From the NCBI GenBank assembly GCA_019751815.1, contig JAIEMW010000007.1, forward strand, positions 1 through 61,961: a stretch of 61,961 nucleotides of DNA, in the 5' to 3' direction. Position numbers and translations under genes: made by a program. Within the stretch, counting starts at the first letter, position 1, and each line of letters opens with the position of its first letter. Shown in pieces: positions 7,967 to 16,804 of the stretch. The stretch comes from Cyanobacteriota bacterium (GTDB taxonomy: Bacteria; Cyanobacteriota; Vampirovibrionia; Vampirovibrionales; Vampirovibrionaceae). The notes under the pieces were generated by a model that saw only the letters and a list, made by a program, of their open reading frames with translations, was not told the DNA's origin and made no database searches.

Positions 7967-8926
7967 ATGCCAGATACCTTAGGAACTTTATCTGCAACAG
8001 CAAAACAGTTTTATGACCGTTTATTACTTTCTCGGGCCTTGCCTACATTATATTTACCAAAAATTGGACAGGCTCGTAACATCCCTGAAAATAGTGGTAA
8101 TCAGGTTAGCTTTCGAAGGTTAAACTCTTTGGCAGCTGCAACAACACCCTTGGTGGAAGGGATTACACCTGCAGCGGTAAGTTTATCGATGACCGAAGTG
8201 ACTGTTACGGCACAACAATATGGTAATTATGTCCAGATTTCCGATGCAGTCAATTTGATGGGCGTAGATCCCGTTCTACAAGAAGCTACAAATGTATTGG
8301 GAGAAAACGGAGGGCAATCGATAGAAGAAATCGTTAAGGCCGAGTTGGTGAGTGGTACCAATGTTATCTATGCCACTGGCTCTGCTCGTAATGCTCAATC
8401 TGCTGCTAACCCTATGACTTCTGCGCTGGTACGTCGGGCTGTAAGAACCTTGGCGGCTAACGATTCTAGACCTTTTTCTGGATCTGAAGGGGAAAATGGT
8501 TTAGGAGGTCTTTTTATTGGGTATATTCATCCACGTCAGTGGTTCGATTTATTGGGTGACACTGCTGTGCTGAATACATTTCAATATAGTGATCCTCAAA
8601 GGATGTACACTCTTAATTTACCAACTTTTAACCAAGTTGCCTGGATTGTTTCAACTCGGGCTCCTCTTTTTGCAGGTCAAGGATCTGGTGCTGCAGATGT
8701 ATACGGCTGCCTAATTTTTGGTCAAGAAGCTTTTGGTTATGTGAATATGGGCAATTCGCAACAACCTCAAAGTGGGAAGCTAAATACTATTGTTCAACCT
8801 TTGGGTTCTGCTGGTTCTGCGGATCCCTTAAGTCAGCGTGGATCAGTCGCCTGGAAATCTTTTCAGGCTCCTAAAATCCTGAATAATAATTTCTTTGTCA
8901 GAGTGGAAACAGGCGTTACAGCTTAA
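7967..8926 (+). CDS. Major capsid protein, N4-gp56-like family
   Basis: A 319-residue protein resembling N4-gp56-type major capsid proteins of podovirus-like phages. Visible hallmarks are a Leu/Pro start region, SFRRLNSL, then VEGITPAAVSLSMTEVTVTA, QQYGNYVQISD, a GQSIEEIVKAEL helix, SGTNVIYATG and an internal FIGYIHPRQWFDL segment. AAGGAG lies 8 bases before the ATG at 7967. It would form the icosahedral shell. The gene appears intact, with no frameshift or stop. It follows the scaffold-like gene and precedes tail genes in normal phage order. Confidence 0.85.
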   Translation: MPDTLGTLSATAKQFYDRLLLSRALPTLYLPKIGQARNIPENSGNQVSFRRLNSLAAATTPLVEGITPAAVSLSMTEVTVTAQQYGNYVQISDAVNLMGVDPVLQEATNVLGENGGQSIEEIVKAELVSGTNVIYATGSARNAQSAANPMTSALVRRAVRTLAANDSRPFSGSEGENGLGGLFIGYIHPRQWFDLLGDTAVLNTFQYSDPQRMYTLNLPTFNQVAWIVSTRAPLFAGQGSGAADVYGCLIFGQEAFGYVNMGNSQQPQSGKLNTIVQPLGSAGSADPLSQRGSVAWKSFQAPKILNNNFFVRVETGVTA

Positions 8927-8946
8927 TATACTCTGCAGTAGAAATT

Positions 8947-8968
8947 GATAGTGAGTTTCCTCACTGTC
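8947..8968 (+). terminator. Hairpin after capsid gene
   Basis: A 9-base stem (GATAGTGAG pairing with CTCACTGTC, one G-U pair) around a TTTC loop begins 21 bases after the capsid stop. No long T-run follows, so it may be a weak terminator or an RNA-stabilising or processing hairpin, as often seen behind phage capsid genes. Confidence 0.45.
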
Positions 8969-9069
8969 CAGTGAAACTTCGCGGGCGCATTTGTCGGCAA
9001 TGCTCCCGTGAGTTTACTGTAATGGCGCATTCATATTTTAAATTATTCTTACAGAGAAAGGGGTAGTCA

Positions 9070-9567
9070 ATGCCCATAAAAAATATAACTAGTATTTTAG
9101 ACACAAGAGAAGAAGATGATAACGTATGGGCGATGACACAAGCTCGAGCAGAATTAAAACCTTACCAAGTGTTAATCAGCCCCCCAATAAGTCCTCAACT
9201 TACTGGAGATCCTATACAAGACGCAAAACGAAAAATTGCCTATGAAAACGATAAGCTATATTACGATGCAATGATGGAAACACTTGCAGAGTGGATTCGG
9301 GGCGAGCATGTCGAAATTTATTATGATCTAAATGATGCACTGGATTACGCCGTTCATTATCAGACGAGTGATAAAGTTTGTGTGGCCAGAATTAGCGAAT
9401 GTGTCACCATTAATGGGGTTCGGTGGCATTTACAACCTGGTAAAAACTATATTCCGAAAGCTGTATACGAATTTCTCATTCAGTGCCCTGAACAACGAAA
9501 ATTTGTGAGTGCGCCTAAACCTGGTGAGTTCAGAAACATCATGCCTGGTCGAGCCTTTAGTCGCTAG
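9070..9567 (+). CDS. Hypothetical virion-module protein
   Basis: A 165-residue mixed alpha/beta protein without a recognised domain. A GAAAGGGG ribosome site precedes the ATG. It lies between the capsid and the tail adaptor genes, where head-completion or neck proteins often sit, so a structural role is likely but unproven. The Pro-rich C-terminus ends in a basic PGRAFSR. Confidence 0.5.
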   Translation: MPIKNITSILDTREEDDNVWAMTQARAELKPYQVLISPPISPQLTGDPIQDAKRKIAYENDKLYYDAMMETLAEWIRGEHVEIYYDLNDALDYAVHYQTSDKVCVARISECVTINGVRWHLQPGKNYIPKAVYEFLIQCPEQRKFVSAPKPGEFRNIMPGRAFSR

Positions 9568-9606
9568 TTAATATAAATTAATTCTTAAAAAATGACAGGA
9601 GATACT

Positions 9607-9834
9607 ATGCCAGCCCAAAAGCGAGAAAAGAATCAAATCTTACTACTTTCAACAGGCATTGATGCTATACCTGTTGTAGAAGGAAATAGGACAGTCTTGA
9701 TGTTACATGGGGCAATCAATGGTCAGGCGTTTCAAGTTCGCTGTGATGAATTAACCTTTGTGACAGATGAAGTTGCTGAGGTTTTGAAACCTTTGTTAGA
9801 CCGTCAGCAAAAACGGACAACTTCTGGATTTTAA
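9607..9834 (+). CDS. Small hypothetical virion-module protein
   Basis: A 75-residue protein. The start at 9607 is set by an ACAGGAGA ribosome site immediately upstream; the ATG at 9592 overlaps that site and is rejected. It has a basic N-terminus, a probable beta-rich core and a basic C-terminus. It sits in tight order within the virion module, so a minor head or neck protein is possible; no domain was recognised. Confidence 0.5.
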   Translation: MPAQKREKNQILLLSTGIDAIPVVEGNRTVLMLHGAINGQAFQVRCDELTFVTDEVAEVLKPLLDRQQKRTTSGF

Positions 9835-9875
9835 AATAGAAATATGCATAAAGGTTTAGAAAGTGAGAATCTCTT

Positions 9876-10523
9876 ATGGCTAATGCAATTCAAATTCTCG
9901 CAGAAGCATACCGACAATTAAACCTAGCTGAGCCTGTTAGTTTTTTGGATACACAATTTCCAGGGAAAATAGCAAAAGATATTATTAATAAGGTGATCCG
10001 AGAAACCAATCGTTTAGGTAATCTATGGTTTATGGAGACGGAGACTTTACTTCCTTATTCACCAGGTCAGTCACAGATTGATTTGTCAGGTATGGGTATT
10101 GACCCTAACAGAATTCGATATATTCGAAAATCAGTGAATTCTATTACCTCGGAGTTATACCCTCAGGAGTATCGATTATTTCAACAGTATTTTAGAAGTT
10201 CATCTCTGGTAACTAGAATACCGAGTTACTATTCTAAATTTGGTAAGAATCTTTATTTCGATTCTATTCCAGATCAAAATTATGCCATTACTGTGTATCA
10301 CTTTACTGATATGCCCTTAGTCACTGCACCTAGTGATACTTTTTTAATTCCGGAACGAGATGAGGATATCTTTATTGACTCTTGCTCTGCTGTATTGAGT
10401 GCCAGGATTGGTAAAATCTCTGAAGCTGAGGCGATTGGCCTAATAAAAATTAAAATGTCACCATTTCTTGTACAGATTAAATCAGATTTATCTACAGCTC
10501 GGCAAATGCCAGCGAGCTTTTAA
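9876..10523 (+). CDS. Tail tubular protein A / head-tail adaptor-like
   Basis: A 215-residue protein similar in layout to podoviral tail tubular protein A and phage adaptor proteins: an N-terminal helical part (ANAIQILAEAYRQLNL, then a second helix with INKVIRETNRLGNLWF), a beta-rich middle and a C-terminal helical segment. It precedes a tail tubular B-like gene, the usual order in T7- and P22-type phages. It would join the portal vertex to the tail, which is notable because no portal is encoded nearby. Confidence 0.6.
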   Translation: MANAIQILAEAYRQLNLAEPVSFLDTQFPGKIAKDIINKVIRETNRLGNLWFMETETLLPYSPGQSQIDLSGMGIDPNRIRYIRKSVNSITSELYPQEYRLFQQYFRSSSLVTRIPSYYSKFGKNLYFDSIPDQNYAITVYHFTDMPLVTAPSDTFLIPERDEDIFIDSCSAVLSARIGKISEAEAIGLIKIKMSPFLVQIKSDLSTARQMPASF

Positions 10524-10556
10524 ATAATACTTTATTTTAGGAAGGAGAGTTCACCT

Positions 10557-12131
10557 ATGCCTGGGAATTCCTCTAGTACAAGGCGGCGATTGTTTCGTCT
10601 CAATAACATGACAGGCCTGATGAATACACTAAGTGAAGAAAATGCGTATATTACATTTGATCCTAATGCAAACTTAGGTGCAGGTCTTTCGCAATTGGGG
10701 TTTGAATTTAAACAGGTTGTAAATTGGCAACCTATTTCACGAGGGGGCCTGAGTAAAACCACAGGGTTTACCTTGCATAAGGATGTTGGAATAAATACGC
10801 CAATTCGAGCGATTGGAAGATACCAAAAGAGTGATGGAACTAATCATTTTATTGTAGCTTATGGTGGCAATGTGTATAGACTCAATTCTAGTGGTAGTCT
10901 TATTAGTCTTGCTATGACAGTAAGTGACGCTTATTTGAGTTTGTTGACGGCTCTCGATCAACTGATAGTATGTGATGGGATAAATCAACCTAAAACATGG
11001 AATGGTAGTAGTGTTGGAAATCTTGCTACTGGTGCAGATGGAACTGCAGCTACTGGATTTAAGCAAGCCATATATGATAAGAACCGGGTCTTTGCTTTCT
11101 CTGCGACGCACGACCCGTCACTTCTATATTACAGCAATCCAGGAGTGATTAATACTGGTTATGCTAGTAATTTTATCAATTGTGATACCAATGATGGACA
11201 AAAAATAACATGTATCGGACGTTTTTTTATTCCTGGTGATATCAATCCTGTTATTCTCGTTGGTAAAGAGCGATCGATTGGTATTGTTGTTGGTGACGGA
11301 ACAACGCAAAATCCGTTTACTTTTATTAAAGTGTCACATGACTTTGGAATACCAGGGTTCCGCCAGAGTATCCAATTTGAACAAGATATTGCGTTTTTAA
11401 CTCCTCGTGGTATTAGTTCATATAAAACAGCCCTGGCTAATATTAATCTTGATCAACAATTACTTAGTGGAAAAGTATATAACGATTTTACGACCTTATC
11501 TTCTGCTGTACTTCCTGACGCTTTCTGTTGGTATGACTGGAAGAACCGTCGAATATCTTTTGCTGTGGCAACCCTTAATAATACTTATCCAGATACAATC
11601 TGGCATTATGATCTTTTTACACAAGGGATGTATAAGCAAACAGGCTTTAATGTTACTTGTGCTTTTGTCGATAATGACGGCACGCTTTATACGGGCGATC
11701 CGACTGGCAAGATAATGCGTCATGCGCCAACTCTTAATAGTTATAACGGCTCTCCTATACAAGCTACTCTTCAGACCCCTCATTTGGATTTTACGGAGCC
11801 ACTTTACCAAAAACGAATTGTCATGGCTGAAGTTACATTTCGTGGTAATGGCACTTATCCTTTAGGTATTAGTACGCAATTAGATTTTGCTTCAATTACT
11901 AATCCTGCGAATATAGTTCAAAGTATCGCGGGAGAGTACACCTGGAATGGTGGAGTGTGGGGCAATGATCTATCTGTTTATCAATGGGGAGGTGCTCCTA
12001 TTGTTAGACAAAAGTTTTATCCTCAGGGTGTGTTTAAAAATATTTCATTCACATTCTCACAATCCGGGGCGGATCAACCAGTGCAATTGTTAGATCTTGT
12101 CTTTGATGTTGAGTACCTCAATATGATTTAA
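10557..12131 (+). CDS. Tail tubular protein B / tail hub-like
   Basis: A 524-residue beta-rich protein. The region GLSKTTGFTLHK, IRAIGRYQKSDGTNHFIVAY, then LDQLIVCDGINQPKTWNG resembles the propeller-like nozzle proteins of podoviruses (tail tubular B, P22 gp10-like). The GGAAGGAGAG ribosome site is strong. It is placed between the adaptor-like gene and the fibre genes, as expected for a short-tailed virion. The gene is full-looking and uninterrupted. Confidence 0.6.
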   Translation: MPGNSSSTRRRLFRLNNMTGLMNTLSEENAYITFDPNANLGAGLSQLGFEFKQVVNWQPISRGGLSKTTGFTLHKDVGINTPIRAIGRYQKSDGTNHFIVAYGGNVYRLNSSGSLISLAMTVSDAYLSLLTALDQLIVCDGINQPKTWNGSSVGNLATGADGTAATGFKQAIYDKNRVFAFSATHDPSLLYYSNPGVINTGYASNFINCDTNDGQKITCIGRFFIPGDINPVILVGKERSIGIVVGDGTTQNPFTFIKVSHDFGIPGFRQSIQFEQDIAFLTPRGISSYKTALANINLDQQLLSGKVYNDFTTLSSAVLPDAFCWYDWKNRRISFAVATLNNTYPDTIWHYDLFTQGMYKQTGFNVTCAFVDNDGTLYTGDPTGKIMRHAPTLNSYNGSPIQATLQTPHLDFTEPLYQKRIVMAEVTFRGNGTYPLGISTQLDFASITNPANIVQSIAGEYTWNGGVWGNDLSVYQWGGAPIVRQKFYPQGVFKNISFTFSQSGADQPVQLLDLVFDVEYLNMI

Positions 12132-12148
12132 GGGAAAGGAATGGCAGA

Positions 12149-13570
12149 ATGCCTCAAGTTAGTATTACCGGGAAAAGTAGAACACTGACCAACGGAACAG
12201 CAAATGACGCCACGCCCGTTGAACAAAATTTTGTTGAGCTTTACAACAATGACACAGCGCTTGCTTCTGGCGTAAATACCGTTATCGGGACCGACAGCAT
12301 TAAGGGGGCAATAGACGGACGCTACATTAAAGTCCGTAACTCATTCACAGGAGCTCCCACGACTGAAACTTGCGGGCTGGAAATTACCAGAGGTACATCT
12401 CCTTCTGTTCAGTTTCAATGGAATGAGACCAATACCCGGTGGGAGAGCACCACCGACGGAAGTACTTTCTTCCCTTTGTTTTCAAGTCTTGCTAGTGACC
12501 CAGGCAGTCCTGTTGAGGGCCAACTTTGGTATAACAGCACTAGCAAACAAATCAAAGCCAGGACCAACGTCACAACGGTAACCCTTATTGATAGCGGCTC
12601 TGTCCCATGGCCCACGCTTTTTAATGCCACAGCTGCACCGTTGTATTTAACCGGCAATACTTTTTCAGTGGCTCGGATAGCATGCCGAAACAATGCCGAT
12701 AATGGAAACATTATTAAAGCAACGTCCACGACTGTAGACAAAAGCACTACTGGGCTAAATGGGATTGCCCAATCTGCCAACTTGACGGGGACTGTCACAG
12801 TAGCAGCCGCAGGGACTTCCGTTACAGGGACCAGCACAGCCTTTACCACAGACTTTGTGGTGGGGGACGTTATCCGTACCAACGGCGGGCAAGCAAGGCG
12901 CATTACAGCCGTCACCAATAACACCACCATGACCGTTACCCCTGCTTGGACCAGTGCAGAGACCACGGTTGCTTATAGAAACGGGGGCGATGCGCCTAGT
13001 ACTTTTTATCACCTTTATGCAATTACTGACGGGACAACCCCTGGCTTAATCTTGTCGACTCGCAATGTAGCCGGCGGGCAAAGCTTAATCAATCTACCTA
13101 CAGGTTATACAAGTTCTAGACAATTGCCGTTCTGCACTACCAATAATGCCTCTAGCAATATTATCCCGTTTAGGATTGGTGCGGGTTGGCCTTCTCGCCC
13201 TAAAATTTTGTATAACGTCCAGATGACAATGTATGACGGAAGCGCCTACACAGCAGGGACAACCAATGTATTGAATGCGGGCACCGCGGGGACCTTCACA
13301 GCAATTTCTCTATCAGCTTTTCAGCCAACCATCTCAACGGTATCTCTGATTGCAACGTATGCCCAGGGTTCCAACGCCGGCTCATGGAATGTCAGACCCA
13401 CAGGGGAATCACATCTAGGGATGCCAGTTGCAGAAGACGCAACCCAAACAGCGGCAGTAAACCCAAGTATTTTCCTGACCTATCAACAATCCCTAGATTA
13501 TAGGCGTTCAGCCGGGGTGGGCAGTCTTTATATTGATGTATTCGGCTTTGTCGTGACGGAGGTGGCTTAA
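12149..13570 (+). CDS. Phage tail fibre-like protein
   Basis: A 473-residue Thr/Ser/Gly/Asn-rich protein with low Lys content and repeated beta-type segments, including SPVEGQLWYNSTSKQIKART, a line typical of phage fibre and appendage proteins. It starts with a short collar-like VEQNFVELYNNDTAL. The DNA is visibly more GC-rich than the preceding virion genes. It overlaps the next gene at TAATG. It probably mediates binding to a cell surface. Confidence 0.6.
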   Translation: MPQVSITGKSRTLTNGTANDATPVEQNFVELYNNDTALASGVNTVIGTDSIKGAIDGRYIKVRNSFTGAPTTETCGLEITRGTSPSVQFQWNETNTRWESTTDGSTFFPLFSSLASDPGSPVEGQLWYNSTSKQIKARTNVTTVTLIDSGSVPWPTLFNATAAPLYLTGNTFSVARIACRNNADNGNIIKATSTTVDKSTTGLNGIAQSANLTGTVTVAAAGTSVTGTSTAFTTDFVVGDVIRTNGGQARRITAVTNNTTMTVTPAWTSAETTVAYRNGGDAPSTFYHLYAITDGTTPGLILSTRNVAGGQSLINLPTGYTSSRQLPFCTTNNASSNIIPFRIGAGWPSRPKILYNVQMTMYDGSAYTAGTTNVLNAGTAGTFTAISLSAFQPTISTVSLIATYAQGSNAGSWNVRPTGESHLGMPVAEDATQTAAVNPSIFLTYQQSLDYRRSAGVGSLYIDVFGFVVTEVA

Positions 13571-13971
13571 TGAAGCTCTATTTGAAATACCCAGATAATA
13601 CCTATACCGATGCGGCGGACTATGAAAGTATCCCCTTTGATGCTCCCTCTGGTGCTGAATGGATTGAGGGAGAACCCGAGGGGCTCCCTGTAAAAATGCC
13701 CCCGGTTCCTATTGAGGTGCAGTTAAAGAATATGATCACCCAGGGGCAAGCCTTATTAGCCTCTGACCCTTTGCCCGCAGCTACCAGACTGCTCGTTTAC
13801 CAATTTGAAACACAAGCGACCGTAGCCGCACAGAGAGGGGATCTAGACGTAGTTCTTTTGATTGTCAATGAGTTTAATCCGACTGGATTGACTGAAGCGC
13901 AATCAAATATTGTTGGCGCACTAAAGGCGCAAATTGAACAACTGATCCAGGAGGCTAGAAGCAATGGTTGA
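13570..13971 (+). CDS. Small protein of tail fibre region
   Basis: A 133-residue acidic protein. The start overlaps the fibre stop (TAATG) and GGAGG lies 7 bases upstream. The N-terminal 50 residues are Pro/Glu/Tyr-rich and the C-terminal half is helical. By position it could be a fibre assembly factor, but no family was recognised. Confidence 0.5.
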   Translation: MKLYLKYPDNTYTDAADYESIPFDAPSGAEWIEGEPEGLPVKMPPVPIEVQLKNMITQGQALLASDPLPAATRLLVYQFETQATVAAQRGDLDVVLLIVNEFNPTGLTEAQSNIVGALKAQIEQLIQEARSNG

Positions 13972-14227
13972 TACCAAAGAGAAACTTGCCATCGGGAGTA
14001 CAGCTGCATTGGTTGGGGCGGTTTTACCAGCGCTGATCAGTCTGAATATTTTTGCGACCAAAGCGGATCTGGCCGAAATGCGGGCAGAAATTGCCGAGAA
14101 ATATGTAACCCAAAGAGACCTTGAAGAATCTGTCCGCCCTATCATTGAAAAGCTCGATAAGTTTGATGACAAGATGGGCCGAAAATTGGAAGTACTAGAA
14201 GATAAGATTACTTACAGGAAGCGGTAA
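13964..14227 (+). CDS. Single-pass coiled-coil membrane protein, holin-like candidate
   Basis: An 87-residue protein with one hydrophobic segment near residues 9-29 followed by a charged, heptad-like helix to the C-terminus. CCAGGAGG precedes the ATG, which overlaps the previous gene by 8 bases. One membrane helix plus a coiled coil is seen in some phage lysis proteins (for example XhlA-type), and an M15 peptidase gene lies downstream. It may equally be a structural membrane adaptor. Confidence 0.5.
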   Translation: MVDTKEKLAIGSTAALVGAVLPALISLNIFATKADLAEMRAEIAEKYVTQRDLEESVRPIIEKLDKFDDKMGRKLEVLEDKITYRKR

Positions 14228-14228
14228 T

Positions 14229-15221
14229 ATGGCGGATTTAGGTGACTACAGGCTAAACAATCGATACTTACAAAGGCCAGATCAGACCCCAGGCAACGGG
14301 CACGTTTTAACATTTAATAGCACGACGCAAAAATGGGAAAGCGCCCCTCCAGCGGGGGGCAGTGGAGCCCCTTTAGGTGCGCAGTATATTACACTGGCCA
14401 ATGATGCTAGTTTGACAGCAGAGAGACAGCTTGTCATAGGGACAGGCTTAACCGGGGTGGATACAGGGGCAAATGGAAATTACACTATTGCGCTTTCTAC
14501 CCCAGTATCCCCAAGCAATCTAGGCACTGGAAGCCCTTCATCATTAAATTTCTTGAGTGGAGACGGGACATGGAAAACCGTTCCAGTTCCTTCTCATTCA
14601 GCTTTGAGCAATCTTAGCGCTGATGATCACCCTCAATATCACACTGATGCCAGAGGGGACGCACGGTATTACACCCAGGCCATTACAGACAACAGGGTAG
14701 CCACTGCTAGATTTTTAGCAGGCCCAATTACACAAATTATGACGGCCAGTGCTTCATACACTTATGAAATTGCGTTGACTCAATCCGATTGGACAAATGG
14801 TTGGGTGCATATACGCTGTAATGATACCCTTCCGCTTGGCTCAGGATCTATCTCTGGTGATTTTAGTGGGGTCGGTTCCACCTTTGAATTTACAGCCACT
14901 AGCACCGATGCTGTAGGCCGTGTAGCAGCATGGCAAGCACAAACGTCTTACCCTTCCAGTTATGCGGTTTGCATGATGCATCCCAGCATTTGGTATCGTT
15001 CTGTGACCGCAACCTCTCCCGCGTTTATGGGCTTCTCAAGCGCAACGATTACCAGTGCAACCCTTGCAGTCCCCTATATTGGGATAAGCGATGTGTTTTT
15101 GTATCCAGGAGGTGCTGGCAATGTCTTGAGAATTGTATTCAAGAACACCACAGGAAGCTCTCAAACGCTTCGGTGCACAATGGTTGGCAGAGTATTTAAA
15201 AACGTAAGTCAGACGGCTTAG
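14229..15221 (+). CDS. Phage tail fibre-like protein with DHPQY motif
   Basis: A 330-residue protein. The middle has SHSALSNLSADDHPQYHTDA and then GDARYYT, a motif common in phage tail fibres, preceded by a Gly/Thr-rich repeat-like region with LNFLSGDGTWKTV. The C-terminal ~150 residues look like a separate beta-rich receptor-binding domain. AGGAAG lies 8 bases before the ATG. It starts one base after the previous stop, so it is part of the same operon. Confidence 0.65.
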   Translation: MADLGDYRLNNRYLQRPDQTPGNGHVLTFNSTTQKWESAPPAGGSGAPLGAQYITLANDASLTAERQLVIGTGLTGVDTGANGNYTIALSTPVSPSNLGTGSPSSLNFLSGDGTWKTVPVPSHSALSNLSADDHPQYHTDARGDARYYTQAITDNRVATARFLAGPITQIMTASASYTYEIALTQSDWTNGWVHIRCNDTLPLGSGSISGDFSGVGSTFEFTATSTDAVGRVAAWQAQTSYPSSYAVCMMHPSIWYRSVTATSPAFMGFSSATITSATLAVPYIGISDVFLYPGGAGNVLRIVFKNTTGSSQTLRCTMVGRVFKNVSQTA

Positions 15222-15232
15222 GGGTTGAGTAA

Positions 15233-16477
15233 ATGAAAATATTACACATCCTTCCCGAATCCCCTGTCCAGAAATATGGCGGGCTTGGCGTCACGGTAGA
15301 AGAATTAGCCAAGGTCCAGGCAGCCGAAGGACACGAGGTGATATGCCTTGGGCACGACTTTGTTAAAAACGAATTTGAAGTGCTTGGGCACTTGGGTTAC
15401 ACCATTTACCACGTGGGAAACTACCTAGACGGGACAGAGAGAACATTTCAGGAAAAACGAAAGGAAGTTTATTTATGCACCTATCTGGAGCATCTCTCCA
15501 AAATCTCTTTCGATGTGGTGCACCTTCACGATCCGTACCTGTATCCTTTGGTAAAAGTTATACGGCTTTTACATCCGGGAGTCCGAGTTATTGGAACTTG
15601 GCATCTTTCCTTCCAACTGGAACATGCCAAGGATCAGCCAGAGCCTTACCATATTATGACGTGGGAGGAGGCGCAAGCTTGCTATCACAACGATGATAAA
15701 TTTCGGCGCGAGTCTCAGATAGAGCTTTGCTTTATGAACGGGGTGGACGTTCTAACCACATGTTCAAAGGCCTATGCTGAAAAGTTGAGGGATTGGTTTG
15801 GGTTTAACCGCCCGATTTATGTGGTTCCGAATGGGGTGAATTATCTAGAAATAGCGAACACAGAGCCAGAATGGGACGATTGGGATTGGGCCAAGGATAA
15901 ATTTAGGGTGTTATTTTGCGGACGTCCTGTTCCTGGAAAAGGCTTTGATCTGGTTTTAGATGCTGCTGAAGCATTGCCCGATATTGCCTTTTATATTGTC
16001 TCGAAAGTACACCCCAGCTTTAACAGCACTGAGGGATATATGGAGAATTACCGAAAGCGCATTGCTGAATTACCTAACGTCAAACTGTTGGACAATCTGC
16101 CCATTCGGGGGCATTTTGGCCTCATGAAAACATGTGATGCGGTTTTAGTCCCTAGTATTAATGAGTCCCCTTTTGAAATTGCGGGGCTAGAGGCAATGGC
16201 TGCTGGAGTTGTTTTGATTACAACCGCTGTTTGTGGGATGCGGGAGTATTGTACTGAAGAAAATTCGTTCATCATTGAACCCAACGCACAGGGGCTAATT
16301 GATGAGGTTTTGAAATTATGCAAATGGAACATCGACAAACGCTGTAAAAAATTATCGACTGGGGAATACACTGCCAAACAGTTTCAATGGAAACAGACCA
16401 AAGATCTTTTTGATTCGCTTTATTGTGAAAGGAATTTAGAGAACAATGCATATACGTTGTCGACATTTAACACCTAG
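15233..16477 (+). CDS. Glycosyltransferase, GT-B fold (GT4-like)
   Basis: A 414-residue enzyme. The N-terminal domain begins MKILHILPESP with a GGLGVTVEELA loop typical of GT4/GT5 enzymes. The C-terminal domain has VVPNGVN, FRVLFCGRPVPGKGFDLVLDA and the E-x7-E donor-binding motif in NESPFEIAGLEAMAAG. It should transfer a sugar from a nucleotide-sugar; the acceptor is unknown. It sits 11 bases behind a fibre gene and within the virion module, so it may glycosylate virion proteins or alter the host surface. Start codon ATG with a weak site. Confidence 0.8.
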   Translation: MKILHILPESPVQKYGGLGVTVEELAKVQAAEGHEVICLGHDFVKNEFEVLGHLGYTIYHVGNYLDGTERTFQEKRKEVYLCTYLEHLSKISFDVVHLHDPYLYPLVKVIRLLHPGVRVIGTWHLSFQLEHAKDQPEPYHIMTWEEAQACYHNDDKFRRESQIELCFMNGVDVLTTCSKAYAEKLRDWFGFNRPIYVVPNGVNYLEIANTEPEWDDWDWAKDKFRVLFCGRPVPGKGFDLVLDAAEALPDIAFYIVSKVHPSFNSTEGYMENYRKRIAELPNVKLLDNLPIRGHFGLMKTCDAVLVPSINESPFEIAGLEAMAAGVVLITTAVCGMREYCTEENSFIIEPNAQGLIDEVLKLCKWNIDKRCKKLSTGEYTAKQFQWKQTKDLFDSLYCERNLENNAYTLSTFNT

Positions 16478-16748
16478 ATTAAAGAATGGGAAGCAATTAG
16501 TATATAGTGGGTTTGGGGCTGTTAAAGTGGAGTGTCCCCGCAGCGATACCGAGATGTTTATTGAGGTATTTGGGATTTATTTTGATGAGAATGGCAAAGA
16601 AATTTCTGGGGAATATCCTAGATTTAGTATCTATCAGTCTCAAATGCCAGAATCATTAGTAGATGCAATGATGAACGCCAATATGGAACTAGCCTTATAT
16701 CTCAAAAATCATGGATGGGAGAACGGGGATATTGAAACAGTTCTATAG
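16446..16748 (+). CDS. Hypothetical protein overlapping glycosyltransferase end
   Basis: A 100-residue protein whose ATG follows GAAAGGAAT inside the last codons of the glycosyltransferase gene (32-base overlap, different frame). It has a beta-type N-terminal half and a helical C-terminal half. No domain was recognised. The ribosome site and overlap suggest it is real and cotranscribed. Confidence 0.5.
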   Translation: MHIRCRHLTPRLKNGKQLVYSGFGAVKVECPRSDTEMFIEVFGIYFDENGKEISGEYPRFSIYQSQMPESLVDAMMNANMELALYLKNHGWENGDIETVL

Positions 16749-16804
16749 GTATTTAGGTCTCTTAAGATACAAAACTATCTAAGCCAGGTGAGGAGATGAC
16801 TTTC

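Noticed and set aside
12415..12966. 183-residue minus-strand frame in the first fibre gene
   Set aside because: Antisense frame with Val/Leu-rich low-information sequence produced by Thr/Asn-rich coding on the other strand.
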